A stretch of DNA of 64,000 nucleotides from Straminergon stramineum (Eukaryota; Streptophyta; Bryopsida; Hypnales; Calliergonaceae), in contig OY987268.1 of assembly GCA_963920665.1 (NCBI GenBank), positions 12,216,501 to 12,280,500 on the forward strand, read 5' to 3'. This document shows positions 45,421-58,226 of the stretch, in pieces; positions within the stretch are counted from its first letter, which is position 1, and each line of letters opens with the position of its first letter. Made by a program: the position numbers and the translations under genes. The notes under the pieces are model-generated. The model was given only the letters and a program-made list of their open reading frames with translations. It was not told the DNA's origin and did no database searches.

Positions 45421-47344
45421 ACTTACCAGGAAATTACCACAGATTTTAGGGGTAGTCGCGGCTTCTTCACTGCGGGAGCATTCAGGAGCATTCTCTTCAG
45501 AATGATCACCTGGCGTCTTCCCGTTGGCTCAAAGCTGTCTCGCCATCGCAAAATATGCTTTTTCAGCGAAGCCTTCTACACGTCCATTATTCTCCTCCGG
45601 AGAAAAATAACCAGCGTGGAGAAGACTTCAAGAGCGAATTTTTTTCCTTTCAGCTCCATAGTTTCACCGCTCCAGATTTCACAGTTGCTGTTGACTTCGA
45701 CGTAGTGGTCGCTGCAGCTCAAGGTGGCAGGAGTTGTGCACATCTCAACCCATCTAATTGGGTCCCGGAACCCTCTGCAAATACCCCATCCTCTCTTCAA
45801 GGTAAACTGATTCTACAGTTTTTGATTCTCCACGCTCGACACAAGTAGAAGGGGTGTCACACCTTCTTCACCCACAACTGCGCCCCATTGGCTCCTTTTC
45901 TTTTTCTCATTACTAATTCATTCTTCAGAGAACTTTGAGTTGATGAAGAAGCCACGACTAGAGGAGATCACCCATTTCCGATCAGCCTCCCATTCTTGTA
46001 ATTTAGGCTGCTCCATTTCTGATAAGATGAATTGTAGGTGATAGCTCATGCACCACATGACCCCAGGGACAACAAAAATGTCTAGGAGATGTACATTGAA
46101 AGCTTAGATGATCACAACGTGTACATTGGAAGCCTTACATCGATTATGGACCTGTCCTATGGTTGGAAATAGGTTTGCCTACATATCAAGAATGGGACAA
46201 ATAAAATCTTCTAAAAAAGAATTCGTGATAATTTTGCATTTAAGGGAAAAAACTTTAGGAAATTATTAAATCCTCCTTAAATCTATTTCTCTACACTTGG
46301 ACATTTTTTCCTGAACTTTTCCCATGCCGCAGATAGATAGGCTGAATTGCTGAAGTGATCGGAAATGGGTGATCATCCTCATACCCGGCTTTGAGTTTTG
46401 AGTGTATCGAGCAGTGCGTTTTGCGCGCACGAATATCCCCATTGAACGGTGGCTCTTTTTGGTAAAGAAACTTGCTACTTTTGTCACCAAGAATAACGTG
46501 GGAACCGCAGTTAGGAAAAACGAGAGTCACGAGGTGAGTGATACACTAGGTGGAATTACAGACTGCTGTGGAATTCAATGTAGCCTGTGCCGTTATAGAA
46601 TATTCTGTGTAGTCCACATTGTATCTGATCGATCGCACCCACCCTGGAAAATTGAAGGAGTGCTGAACCAGATCTGATGAGTCTGGCTACACTAAGTAGT
46701 GAAATTAGGTTGCCTTAACAATTAGGTTGCCTTACCTCAAGAAAGTTACTTTACAAGTCATCAAAGTCAACAAATATTTCTAAAAAATATTTTCATTTGT
46801 ACACTTGGAGGTTCATGAGTCCCAATGACAATAATACTTAATTCAAAAGTAGTGCATTCTTGTACATAAATAGTAAAGATTTATATAGTGTGGAATGTCG
46901 AGAAATTAGTGAGGGGCAATCTAATTTCACTATTTAAGGTGAAGGCACCCGTAACTGATCAAATAAGCGATTCTAGAAATGATCCAAAGTAGTGCAAGGT
47001 GAAGCAAATATATTCAGAGGTGCAATGATAGAAAAGATGGGGATTGCAAAAACTTTGGTTATTTTATTGCTTGAATTGAAATTATTATGAATTTTGAAAG
47101 CCAAAAGTTAGTCTTGACCCATGCTGAACATATAGACTCTTCCAAAAGCACTCACTTACTAACTACTTATTGTTGACTATGGCATGCAGAACGAGGGACA
47201 TTTGTTAGGGTACTTTGCTACCTAGAGTGCTATTAATACGCAATTCTTTAAATGGAAAACTAAGAACAACTAGCTCCTAAGCTAGCAACAGAGGTCCGTA
47301 TAACTATAGTTGTGAGGACTTTTTGCTAGTCATGAAGTACCCGT
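45421..47344. other. Intergenic sequence with a 19-bp inverted repeat
   Basis: GATCACCCATTTCCGATCA at 45968-45986 and its complement at 46356-46374, with partly matching outer flanks (GAGGA before GATCACCC on each strand). Nothing between them codes for a recognisable protein. 46680-47344 is AT-rich and lies downstream of the transposase relic. Confidence 0.45.
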
Positions 47345-50300
47345 TCACTGGTCATCAACGGCTCCAAAAGTAGCCTCTTGCCACGCAAATTCCCGCCCAT
47401 CCCTAGTATCACCGAGGTCCATGGATGTTGTAGCACCGCTCACAACTTGTGCCATGGCTACAGAAGGCTCTATCTGTATTGTGGTAGTCCAAGGTTGGAG
47501 AGGTTGTGGGTGCATTGGTGTTGAGAAGTATGTTGTAGGAATCATGTACGGGTAGGGAAGCGTTGCTTGTGGTATCGAAGAGTGCACTGGAGTGATGAAT
47601 TGGAAAGGACGCATTTGCTGTGAAGAAGAGTTAGAGGGTAACAATGGCATCGTAGTTGGGAAAGGAACCCCTAGAATGCTCCCCACTTGATTCTCGTTGT
47701 CAAATTGCAACCCTTCTTGACCCCCTGTTGTTTGCAATGCTGCCAATGTCTTCAAGCGTTGCACTTGCAACCAATTAAATTTTCTCGAGGCTTTTTCTGC
47801 TTCACGTTGAGCACGGATTCTTTCTCGTTCAAGTACCTTCACCACACGCGCCTCCGCACGTTCACGCCTTTCACGTTCTCTTTCTACAGCTTTTTGTTTT
47901 TTACGTTGTTCCTTTTCTTGACGCATACGCTCCCGCTCTGCATCGGCATCAATTTTTGCTTGCCTCTTGTGCGCTACAGCATTGAGGTACTGGTCAGATG
48001 TGAGTATCACAGATTTACTGAAATCCATTTCAGGATCTTGTTGCTTACTACTCACTCTTGTGGTTATGGTTGGCAGGGTGAGGAAGTGCGTGATTGATTC
48101 CACAACATCAATGCCCTTGCCCAAGGCACCCATCTCTGCAGGTAGATTAGGGTTGAAGGGATTGACATCTACAAAGAAATGATTGACACCAGCTTGTGGC
48201 TCCTTCGCCAATTCTGCCGCTATCTGCTCAATTCCAGGTGACAATTCATGACTGTCCTCTTCAAATTCCAACCCTAGGCTTTCACTGTCATAGTCATCCA
48301 ATGTGGCCATGGCGGTGGTTGATATCATTGGTTGCACTTAAGAGGATTCGAGTAGCTGGTTGCTCGTTCCTTGATAGACCTGTGATGGATGACACCGCCC
48401 TTGCACCGCCTGTCGATTGAGTGGCCAAATCCCTGTGGTTCTAAAACCATTCTTGATGTTTTTCACAGACAAGACCTTCCTCAAAGCTAAAGAAACCCAT
48501 TGTGCCAATGTCTCCTTTGATGGTGTTTCTCCCACATTCTTGCTGCTCCAATAGTCTCGATAGGCTCTGAAATGTTGTTTGAATGGCTTGAAGATGCTGC
48601 AATCCAATGGTTGTAGGGCGTGTGACGTATGCGATGGAAGTGTGACTATATCCAGTCCTACCGATTTTGCTTGACCTACCACCTCTAGGGTCACATGATT
48701 GTTGTGTCCATCTAAAATGAGTAAGTGTCATCTTTGAGGTGAGATGCCTCCTACACTCTCCACATTTTTTATGAAATGTGAAATCCAAGTGGAAAATAAA
48801 TATGAAGTCATCTATGCTTTTTCCTGCATAGCCATAGTAGCTGCTGGTTTACATTTTTGAATATAATTTTTCACAAGGCGCTTTCCACAGAAAATGTAGA
48901 ATGATGGAATGGTTTTTCCTGCTGCATTAATGCAGACTAACACTGACATCCATTCCCTTTTGTCAGGCACAACCGAGTGAATGCTGCGTGCACCTTTGCG
49001 AGCAAGAACCCGTGCCCCACCATTTTTCCCTGCTTGCACCCCAGACTCATCACAATTCCAAATTCTGTCAAGTGAGTAAGAATGTGTTGTGTATAAGTAA
49101 TCCAAGTTATCATAAAAAGTTTGAACTGTAGGAGCATTTAGGCCCTTTGCCCTTGCTATATCCAATGCCTCAACTACTCGTAGCGCTAGCTCAGGGTGTC
49201 GTCTATACCACCATTTCAACCAACTTTTTCCAGGGATACCATTTCGAAATGGAGTCCACCTGCCACTCGTCATCTCGGACACCTTCATTTTGAGCGCAGT
49301 GGGGGTCAAGCCATATCCTAAGTCACACATGGCTATGACATATGCTACTAATTGTTTCTCCTCTTGTGGATTTAGAATGGTGGGAGGCCCGCGCTTGCGA
49401 GAAGTGCATTGCCCATAGCACCAATCACGAAGACTGGAGTAAGGTATGTGAAATTGTTGTGATGCTGACCTCATGCTACTTCCATTGTCAACTACAGCTA
49501 GTGTTGCTTGTAGTTGTTCGTCAATCCATGTGCCATTTTTTCGCTTCACCTTTTGTTTGCCTAGCTTATTTTGTCATTCCCTTCCATGCCTTGCATCGAT
49601 GACGCCATCAACATTGATGTCTATGGTAGGAGTGTCTGCTACAAGGATGTTGATGTTTCTATTCTTCGATAGTGAAGTAGGAATTGGATGACTGCTACGG
49701 AAGTGTCGCAGCGCTTGCAGGTTGCAGGCCCCCATGCCTTTTAGATTAGTTAGTGTCAGGATTCCACGTTGGGACCTTGCTCGACTGGGCACTTCACAAC
49801 ATCTCTATACATGTGTAGGAAAAATTAGCAATTTGAGTTTTGTTTCATTTCTTCCAAAAAAATTAAATAAAACACACATACATCATGATTATTTAACTGC
49901 TACCAATTCTCATGGTCAATTTCATTGGATCTAGATGGAGCTTCAATAGTTCAACAAGATCAAGAGGTTTCTTTGCTTTTACAGGTCCATCTAAAAGTGA
50001 ATTCTATGTGTGTGGAGCTAATGGCACCTGACTTAGGTCTAATGCATCCAGAATTTATGAGTTCAACTTGTTCTCCAGTGAGTTATTAACATGCGTGTCT
50101 TTGAATTTGTTTGTAAAACAATTTTTGCCTTTACAATAATAGTTTCTTTGGAAGTGGGTTCTGGCATGTCTTTGAAGAGGTCATAATGTGCAAAACTGAA
50201 ATTAAAAAGTTTAGATATTTTTCCTTATGGCTATGTTTTTGGGCAATTTTTTCATTCAGAGTTGATTGGAAGTAGCCACTGCTACATATTATAGTACTTT

Positions 50301-51210
50301 CACATTCTGTTGTTTTCATTTGCTTCTCTATCATAACTTATATTGAATTATTGCAAATCTAGAGTTATTCATTGTATAGTGGGACATCTATACTCATGAG
50401 TTGATTCCTGTGAATGCTAAAAATATGGGATGCTCACTTTGTTCCTAAGTTAATACATCTACTTGTACTCTCTAGAATGAGAGGGTAGGGAATGGTAGTC
50501 TATTTTGATTTATATGTGAAGGTCAACACTCATGTAGAGGTTATGATGTGGTTGATTTGGTTGATGATTCAATGGTTGCACCTTCACAGAGACCTAAACT
50601 ACATAAAGCAAGGTTTATTTCTATCAAACAACACCTTCTACAACTTTGTCACCTGGTGAGTAATGTCATCTACATAATTTTTACTATTCCTTTTTTGTGA
50701 AGTTCCTTCCAGATTGTTTGTTTTTCAAGGAAAAGATTTCAAGAGCATAGTTAAACAAAATGTTGGGATTCTTTGAGTCCTTCCTTTATCTGCCATTTCT
50801 ACAAATCATTTGGGACTTCAAATGATTCTATTACAAGTGCATCGCAACTTTGTAGAAACTGATGGCTTGTTGTAAAAAAAATATTTGGAAAGTAAAAAAT
50901 ATATGAATTTTGATTGATGACTTACTTGACCTCCAGAAGTTCTTGTTGCGCTACGTCTGCTGGTGGGTTGTGATCCTGGAATGGTGTTTCTTGATGCTTT
51001 TTTTGTCCTCCACAGATCCTTTTGCAAGGCCTCCCCATCAACGTCATTCTGCAGCTCATCACCAATATTACTACTATTTGAGGCATCGCTAGTACTATGC
51101 CAATCACCAGCATTGTAGTCCTCATTTTCATCATTGGTGGTGCCTCCAGACCCAAATGGCATGTCTTTGTAAGTCGGTGAATCCATCATTGCAACTACGT
51201 CAATAATCAT
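47345..51210 (-). pseudogene. pogo/CENP-B-type (DDE_1) transposase relic
   Basis: Reading frame 49804-47345 (minus) is one continuous frame interrupted by four stops: TGA at 49574-49576, TAG at 48812-48814, TGA at 48728-48730 and TAA at 48338-48340 (the last could be the true end). It shows an HTH (SASQQFHIPYSSLRDWC) and a CENP-B-like region (PGKSWLKWWYRRHPELALR). The three catalytic motifs are IWNCDESG, LILDGHNNH and PSHTSHALQPLDCSIF. The tail is highly charged (RERMRQEKEQRKKQK). A possible upstream exon, 50926-51210 (95 codons, acidic, Ser/Thr-rich), joins in phase 0 by CAA|GTAAGT and TATAG|AGA. The stops are explained by single C-to-T type changes (for example TGG to TAG or TGA, CGA to TGA). 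Terminal repeats were not found. The element is immobile as it stands. Confidence 0.75.
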
Positions 51211-52628
51211 TCACTGCGAATACTATTGGAATTTACAAGTACCTACCCACTCCAATAATACACATGCAAGTACCAGCTAAGAGTAGAAGCTAGGCTTGGT
51301 ATAAGTTATGTAGACACTAATGCTCACTAGAATTTAACAATAGTTCCCACCTTACTCTCTTTCTATAAGTACATATAAGAGAGCTAAGTAAATTACAAGG
51401 CACGACCTCTGTGATCACTCATTCAGACACAAACTCAACAGTACAATCACACTTCCTTGCTAATGCAACTACAAGTAGCAAAGTGAATTACAAAGCAAAA
51501 TATCAATTCAACATCAATTCATAGACAATCCACAATGCATGCTCTGTTCTTCCCTTGAAGCGTGAATGGGGGCTTTTAAATCCAGAAGTGAAGATTTCTA
51601 AATGACCAAGTGCAAGTTCTAGAAACTACTCAAGCAAGGCATATTCATGACCATCCATGTGTCTTAATTGATCAATAATGAAGTGTAAATGTACTATCTG
51701 AGGTTGGTTAACTATTATATGGCTCATTATGTTTGCAATCATATGTGGCACCATTTCTAGTATTGCATGCTCAATTTTGTATGAAACCTGGTTAACTTAT
51801 TATGCTACTAGCATTACTGGAAGCCATCAAACCAGGAAGCTTATTACAACCATAGAAATAATAAAAACATGGAGATGAGTTCCAGCCTCTCCAAATTAAA
51901 GACACCCTATTGATTGCTGATGGGGCACTAGTTAGTAATGGGTCCCTTTACCTTAGTGTAGGGGGATTTCCCATTCTTGACCCACTTAAGCAATTCCACA
52001 TATTTGTAGGGCGGGTTTCCTCAGTGGGGAAATTTTCCAATGTGCAAAAATAGATTTCAGAGGTTCACTTTCCATAAATTTTCAGATTTTTATTTCTCAT
52101 TAGATAATTACTATGAATTTTTGAGTGGAAGATTCCATTCCTTACACTTTGGCTAATATTGAGCTTCCTATTTGTGACCAAGGGCTCACTGCAAAATCCA
52201 CCAAAGGTTGGTTGCAATATTGAGAGTCTTATAGAGCTAGCACAATGTGCTAGAACTGCATAGGGAACTGTGCTATAATTAATCACTATTCATTTATTCC
52301 TACGTAGAAAGAGAGTAGTTTACATTGCTAGAATGGAAAAGTGATCTGGAATGGAAAATCTCCCCTACCGATAGTAGTTCCCCTTATCACAAACATACCA
52401 TTTCACCTAAGGAATTTATGTCGGGTCCCTTTCAACTTGTGATAATTTAATCCTTAGTCTAAGGATGCCGCAAACACTACATATGTAATGGATGACAGAG
52501 AATCCTTCTATATCAAACAGAAGTGCAAATATTCATCCTTGAAATAGTAAGTGAAAAGGATGGAATATTGTGTGAAGTACAAAGTAGTTTGACCTCCAAT
52601 GAAGGCTCTTGATTTTTTTTTAAACAAA
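51211..52628. other. AT-rich intergenic sequence
   Basis: No gene seen. Positions 52490-52600 resemble 58990-59105 in intron 4 of GDSL copy 2 (shared GAATCCTxCTATAT, GTTCATCxTTGAAAT), so a short dispersed repeat is present in both. Confidence 0.4.
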
Positions 52629-52630
52629 TA

Positions 52631-53198
52631 CTCCCTCCGTCCCAAAATGATCTTCCTGTTGGACAAAGTATTTCTAATTAAGGCAAAAAATAATATTTTT
52701 TCAAAATTGTTTCGCATGGCAAGTAGGGTTTGGTACACTCCTAGTGTCTTAGAAATTTTGAGTTTCGGAACCCTTGTCAAAGTGTAGTTTTGTAGTTTTG
52801 AAAAGTGGAATTTTTGGGGCATTTTTAAGGAGCACCACTGGGCACATAATTGTAGAGTGTGAGGTCATTGTTTCGTAGGCACTTAGTGTAAGCCTAAGCC
52901 CGTGTGTGGACCTCTGTATCATCTCCCAAAGCTTCATCTCCTTCAATCAAGAAACACTCGAAGAGATGCAAAAAATAAGGACGAAGAGTGTTGATTGACA
53001 TCTTTAGTCATTTAATTTGTATTTTGATTGATGATTGTATAGATGGAAGGGAAACTATTGCTTGGAGTTGTTTTGTTAGTCCCAAGTAACAATCAAAAGT
53101 TGAAGTTGACCAATTTTCAAGTCATAAAGTGCAATAGGAAGATCATTTTGGGACAAAAACTTAAGGCCAACAAGAAGATCATTTTGGGACAGAGGGAT
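52631..53198. mobile_element. Tc1/mariner-type element with CTCCCTCCGTCCCA ends
   Basis: Left end CTCCCTCCGTCCCAAAATGA after TA (52629-52630). The right end read inwards is ATCCCTCTGTCCCAAAATGA. CTCCCTCCGTCCCA is the classical plant mariner/Stowaway end. The right terminus is partly duplicated just inside (53130-53160). 568 bp, no transposase frame visible. Confidence 0.75.
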
Positions 53199-53231
53199 TT
53201 ATAGTATTCCAAAGAAAAAGATGCTTATTAA

Positions 53232-53787
53232 CCCCAAAGTACTTTGATGTCCATTTTTGGACAATAAATAGATTGAAACTCAAGTTTCATCCTCACTACT
53301 TGGAAGAAAGTTATTCTAATTTGAGGAGATACTTTATCAAGTTATTGTCTAATCTAATGGTTGGATTTGGTGTTACTAGAGAACATATTTTTCTAAAATT
53401 ACCAATGTGCAAGGATGTCAAGTGGTTGACCAAGCCAAAATTGCATTGACTCTAGTTCAAAACGGGATTTGCCAAAATGAGGTCATAGATTTTAGGAACA
53501 CAAAAATTTCAAAAAAACACCATGTCAAGATAACTTCATTTCATATCCACTCAAAAAAATTTACTCAAAAAATGATAATATTTTGCTTATAATCAAAATT
53601 TGAAGGAATTTTGAAATTTGGGTTTCAAAATTTATTAAAAAAATATTGGTGATAGCATTGGTGAATCTAAAATTCATAGTCTACAACTTTTATTTGTATA
53701 TCATTTCCAAAATATTCCTCCAAATAGCACTTTATAATGTTTTTTCTCAAATTGTCAATTCTAGACATGAAATTGGATGTTTAGGAG
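53232..53787. mobile_element. TTAA-inserted element (copy 5)
   Basis: 556 bp flanked by TTAA (53228-53231, 53788-53791). It is closely related along its length to 4250-4818 (for example AGTTTCATCCTC, TTTGGATTTGGTGTTA-type, ATATTTTTCTAAAATTAC, TGTCAAGTGGT). Ends are eroded (CCCCAAAGTA; CTCCTAAACATC from the right). Non-coding. Confidence 0.68.
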
Positions 53788-53791
53788 TTAA

Positions 53792-55564
53792 CCCATAGAT
53801 CACCATTGTAGTGTGTTTTGGCCAAGTCTTACTCTTTACTTTCGATGTGAATTTTTACCATAATATTGATATTTTTTGAATTTGAGGCCAACTAATGAAA
53901 TGAATTTGATCAAGTTTAGTTTCTATTCTAATTGAAAATTTTCAAAAAATCTTAAAATTCAATGTTTTATTGTAATTTGAACCTTGGTCCTATAACCATG
54001 GTTTGTTGACTTTCTAATTTTAGAGTGATATGATAACTTTGTTTTATATCGAGATGTTCGATGCTACAAAATACACCTATATTGAAAATTTCAGAGTTTT
54101 TGAGCATATTTTGGATTCAATATCAATTTCATCATTTCTTCCTTAAAATTTTCACAATAATCGCAAATTTTCACACAAAAATCTGAAATTATGAGCACTT
54201 ATAGAAGACATGGAATTTCATCTTTGAAAAATAAATGGAAGAACTTTCACATCCATATTTAGTCGCAAAATGGCAACAAATGACGAGAAAGATTGTGAAG
54301 CTTGAATATGTGGAAAGTAGAGGCCCTATCACCAAGGTAGTCAACCAAAATTGATCAAATTCTTGGATGGACAGGTGCATTTTTTGTTTCTATAGTTTCC
54401 CTAAAAGTCATTTGTGAAGCATTCTTCATCCTTAGCATCTATTTGTTGAGTTAAAGTAATAAAGTTTCAAGTAACAACATTACATTGAACTTGGTTCCTA
54501 TTATTGGATTATAAAACTTTTGGTAGGAACTTGTTGGTAGTCAAAGGAGATTTTGGATTCTCTTAGAATCCAATTTTGGGACACTATGTGAATAAACTAT
54601 AAATTCTCAAAGTATTGAATATGGGTGTACCCTAAATTGATCTTAGGTTCTCATGAAAAGAGGTTTTACCTTTAAGTCAAGAATTTGTAGAGGTTCAATT
54701 TTGAAACACGTTCAAAATTAGATGCATTTACATGAGTTAGTATTTATCTGTGAATGAAATTGTGATAATTTTTCCAAAATGAAATGTAATGTCTTGAAAC
54801 AAAATGTATTTACCTAATCTTTCTTATAAAGATAAATTATATAATTCAAATGAATGAACATGTTTAAAATGGCAAATGAAAGTAGCTTTGGTATCGATGT
54901 CATCAAATTGGTGAAAAGGGAAGGATTTTTTTGAAGGTTTTTACATTGATCACTTTAGATGAATGCTTATAAGTTATTTGAACAAAACACTAATTTGAAG
55001 TACTCAATTCATCATCTAAAATTTAAATGTCCAACCACTTAGGTATTACAAAAGTTGATAACTAGTTAAGATGGATATTTTTTTATGAGCTCCCACAAAG
55101 TCTTTGTGAGGGAGTCTTACAATTATTACAAGCTTAGTTAATTTTGAACTCTTAGTTTCAAACAATAATAATTTTTATGTTTCAACTATGCTACAAGAGG
55201 TTGTGTCCTCATTGCACTAAAAATGTGGAACAAGAATGGGAAAGGTGATGAAGGACTAATGTCTATCTCTTTTCATTTCTTAGATCTTTAAAGTGGCTCA
55301 TTTTCAAGGTAGATACTCAAACTTCTTCACTACAGCTTCTATCAATGCAAAACCTCCTCTTATATTCTAGAGCTAAAAAATTCTTTTCAACCTCGTAAGG
55401 ATGTTGAGGCAAGAAAGTGTTGATGGATGACTTTCCAAATCACTCTAGAAGTATAGAATGCACCAAAATCAATGTGTACATATGTTGAAGAAAGAATTTT
55501 AGAACATCTATCAAAAATCACTTTGACCCTTCATAACTTTTGCATACACTATCCAACCATCAAG
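53792..55564. other. AT-rich intergenic sequence
   Basis: No gene seen. From about 55480 the sequence is paralogous to 40130-40230, the 3' flank of GDSL copy 1. Confidence 0.45.
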
Positions 55565-55572
55565 TTCTTTGA

Positions 55573-57920
55573 CATCAATGCTAGCATGTAAGCCTAGAAA
55601 TGTGAGCCTATGAGCCTAGGTGTAAGTAGATATTCTACAACTATTGAAGGTGTTTATAACATACATACTTATAATATGAGTACCTTATAACCATGTAAGG
55701 TGCTTGTAACATAGGTACTTATAATATAAATATACTATAACCATAGAAGGTGCCTATAAAATAGGTATCTAAACATCAACATCCATAATATAATTATACA
55801 CTTATTATATGAATATCCTATCACTATGGAGGGTGCCTATAACATAGGTTCCTAAAGCATAGACACCCATAATATAATTAGGCATTTATAATATAAACAT
55901 CCTATAACCATGGAAGGTGCTTATAACATAGGTACTTACAACATAGACACCTATAATTATAAACATCCTATAACTATAGAAGGTACCTATAATATAGGTA
56001 CCAATAACATAGGAGCTTAGACTCCTAAGCTCATGGATTGTAGATAAGCTTAGATCCTATTCAAAAATAATAAAGCTAATAGTATAGTTCATTCCTTGGG
56101 AGGCAATTTAAAATAGGGATGTTTCTAGCTTAAAAATCAATAGCTAAATAGCCAAATAACAACCACCAAAAGGAGAAAATACTTCCAACCAGGAATAATT
56201 TAAAACCTCACAATTATAATCTAATTACTAGATTCCTTCACTCCCCTCTTAATGGCCACAAAGATAAAATAACTCCCAAATTTTATTTCTTCAACTTAAT
56301 CTTTAATAACTTGTCTTCTTTATCTTTTTACTCCAAATTGGGCTTCTCGCTTTCACAGCCTTACTTTGGCTTTTCATTTTCTGACTTGGCACCTAATCTC
56401 CACTGATTGCTTTGTCTCCAACTAGAGAACCACAACTTTTTGCTTAACCAACTTGGCCTTCTTTTCTTCCATTGTACAATTTTGCTTTCGGTAATTGTGA
56501 CACTTGCAAAACTTGCATTCTTTTCTCACCAACTCGGAATCACACTTTTTCTCTTCATCTTTCATTCTTACTATATCCTCTCATAAAATCAATTTAATTA
56601 TGACCCTTACAATTTCTCACATAGCTCATTCTTACTTGACAAATGGCATGCATTCACAATCAAACCAAATTGGAAATACCACAAGACAACATTCAAAATT
56701 AACACACTCTAATTTAGACAGTGGCTTAAATTAACTTAGGCCACACACAATCAAATAGACTCCCATTTGGAATCACTCATATAACATAAATCATCAATAA
56801 ACCAACTTAGATTGCAATCACAAATTATTCGTCATCACTTTAACATCTCACTTTCACAATTAATTCATTACATACCACATCACATAATTTTTCACACATA
56901 CGCACAACACCAATTTGTATGTAATTCCCGACTTGATTAATTAGTTGGTGAACACATCACCATTATAAATAGTATATTTTTTATATTTTTTCACTCATTG
57001 TCTTATTTCTTCCACTCTTAGATTCATATTTTTTTTATTTTCTATTATCTTTTCTCTTTCCTAATTGGAATACTTGATCTTTATCACTCTGTAATTTCCA
57101 ACTATATCTTATTCACTTCTCAACTTAAATTCATCACTAGCTCATCTTCTCCATTCACCTTCACAAACTTCCAACTTGTAAACATTCTTCAACTTAGACA
57201 AAGACATCATCCTTCCATAAACACACATACATTACTTAACTCAACCAATTGGCAACCATATACAAACAAACCAACTTGGAAACATTTCCAACACTTAGAC
57301 ATAACCATTCCATCACTCATAACCACAAACATGCGCATAAACAAATGAAAATACATAGCACTACTTGGTTGGGACTCCAACTAGAACTCTCATCAGTGGG
57401 TAAAGAAAAATGAAAGAAAAATTAGACCAAATAGGAGTCACAAAACCTGCTGGTTATCAAATCGGGAGAGACAACCAAAGTCCCATCTAACCATTGAATT
57501 GGAACTGCAAAGGCAACTACCACAAACACTGAAGAAATTCCCAATTGGAATTAATTCACCAACTAGCCAACTGGACTTGACACACACCACTTAAAAATCC
57601 AACTTGGACAGAATCATCACCCAATTTGGAACACAAATTATACAACCTAGAACTTGGTTGGAGAGCCAGAATGTATCAAATAGGAAACCAACCATCCTAA
57701 TCAGCACGACCCACATTCAACATTCATTCATCACCTAAAACACACCAAATAGAAACTCAAAAAACCCATCAAAATACTCAAATTAGATACCAAATTCAGA
57801 AACAACAAGTCAAAAACAGTAAAAGACATACAAAAATCAACCAAAAATTTACACACATAAATCCTAATTGGTTATTTATATGGGCTCAAGATCCTAGGCT
57901 CACACACTAGCAACCGTGAA
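55573..57920. mobile_element. hAT-like 2.35-kb non-coding element
   Basis: It interrupts the 3' flank of GDSL copy 2; the paralogous site near 40220-40232 lacks it. Flanks are TTCTTTGA (55565-55572) and TTTTTTGA (57921-57928), an 8-bp duplication with one change. Subterminal motifs TGCTAGCATGTAAGCC and, from the right, TGCTAGTGTGTGAGCC match the 251-bp element at 11292. The left 450 bp is a run of CCTATAACATAGGTACx-type units. The interior (56300-57850) is rich in CCAACTTGG/CAATTGG words. No transposase found. Confidence 0.68.
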
Positions 57921-57928
57921 TTTTTTGA

Positions 57929-58226
57929 TGTAGTGGAACTTCTTTTCACTTGCCAATAAAAAAATGCGAAAGTTTAAGTAGTCTAACAATAGTATCTAGG
58001 CACAATAGCAAAAAATTGTGGTTTGGAGTTCGATACCCACCTCAAAATGCTTGCAAAGAGTATTGGAATCCTCTTTCACCAACCAATAAGATCTAATAAA
58101 ATAAGTTATGTTTAACAATAGTAACTACAACAAGTTGCTATTGTGACAATTATGGATGCATGCACATTCCATTAATGCCCCAAGGTGAATGGAATTGTGA
58201 TTATTCTAGACATAAAAAGTGAATTT
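57929..58226. repeat. 3' flank of GDSL copy 2
   Basis: Paralogous to 40233-40517, with shared ATACCCACCTCAAAATG, TTGGAATCCTCTTT and AAGATCTAATAAA. Likely includes the 3' UTR. Confidence 0.55.

Noticed and set aside
45502..45848. Plus and minus frames of 67-97 codons in the G+C-richer region
   Set aside because: No family resemblance and no paralogous conservation upstream of the second GDSL gene.
47687..48420. Plus-strand frames antisense to the transposase tail
   Set aside because: Shadow frames of a Glu/Arg-rich coding strand; no recognisable domain.
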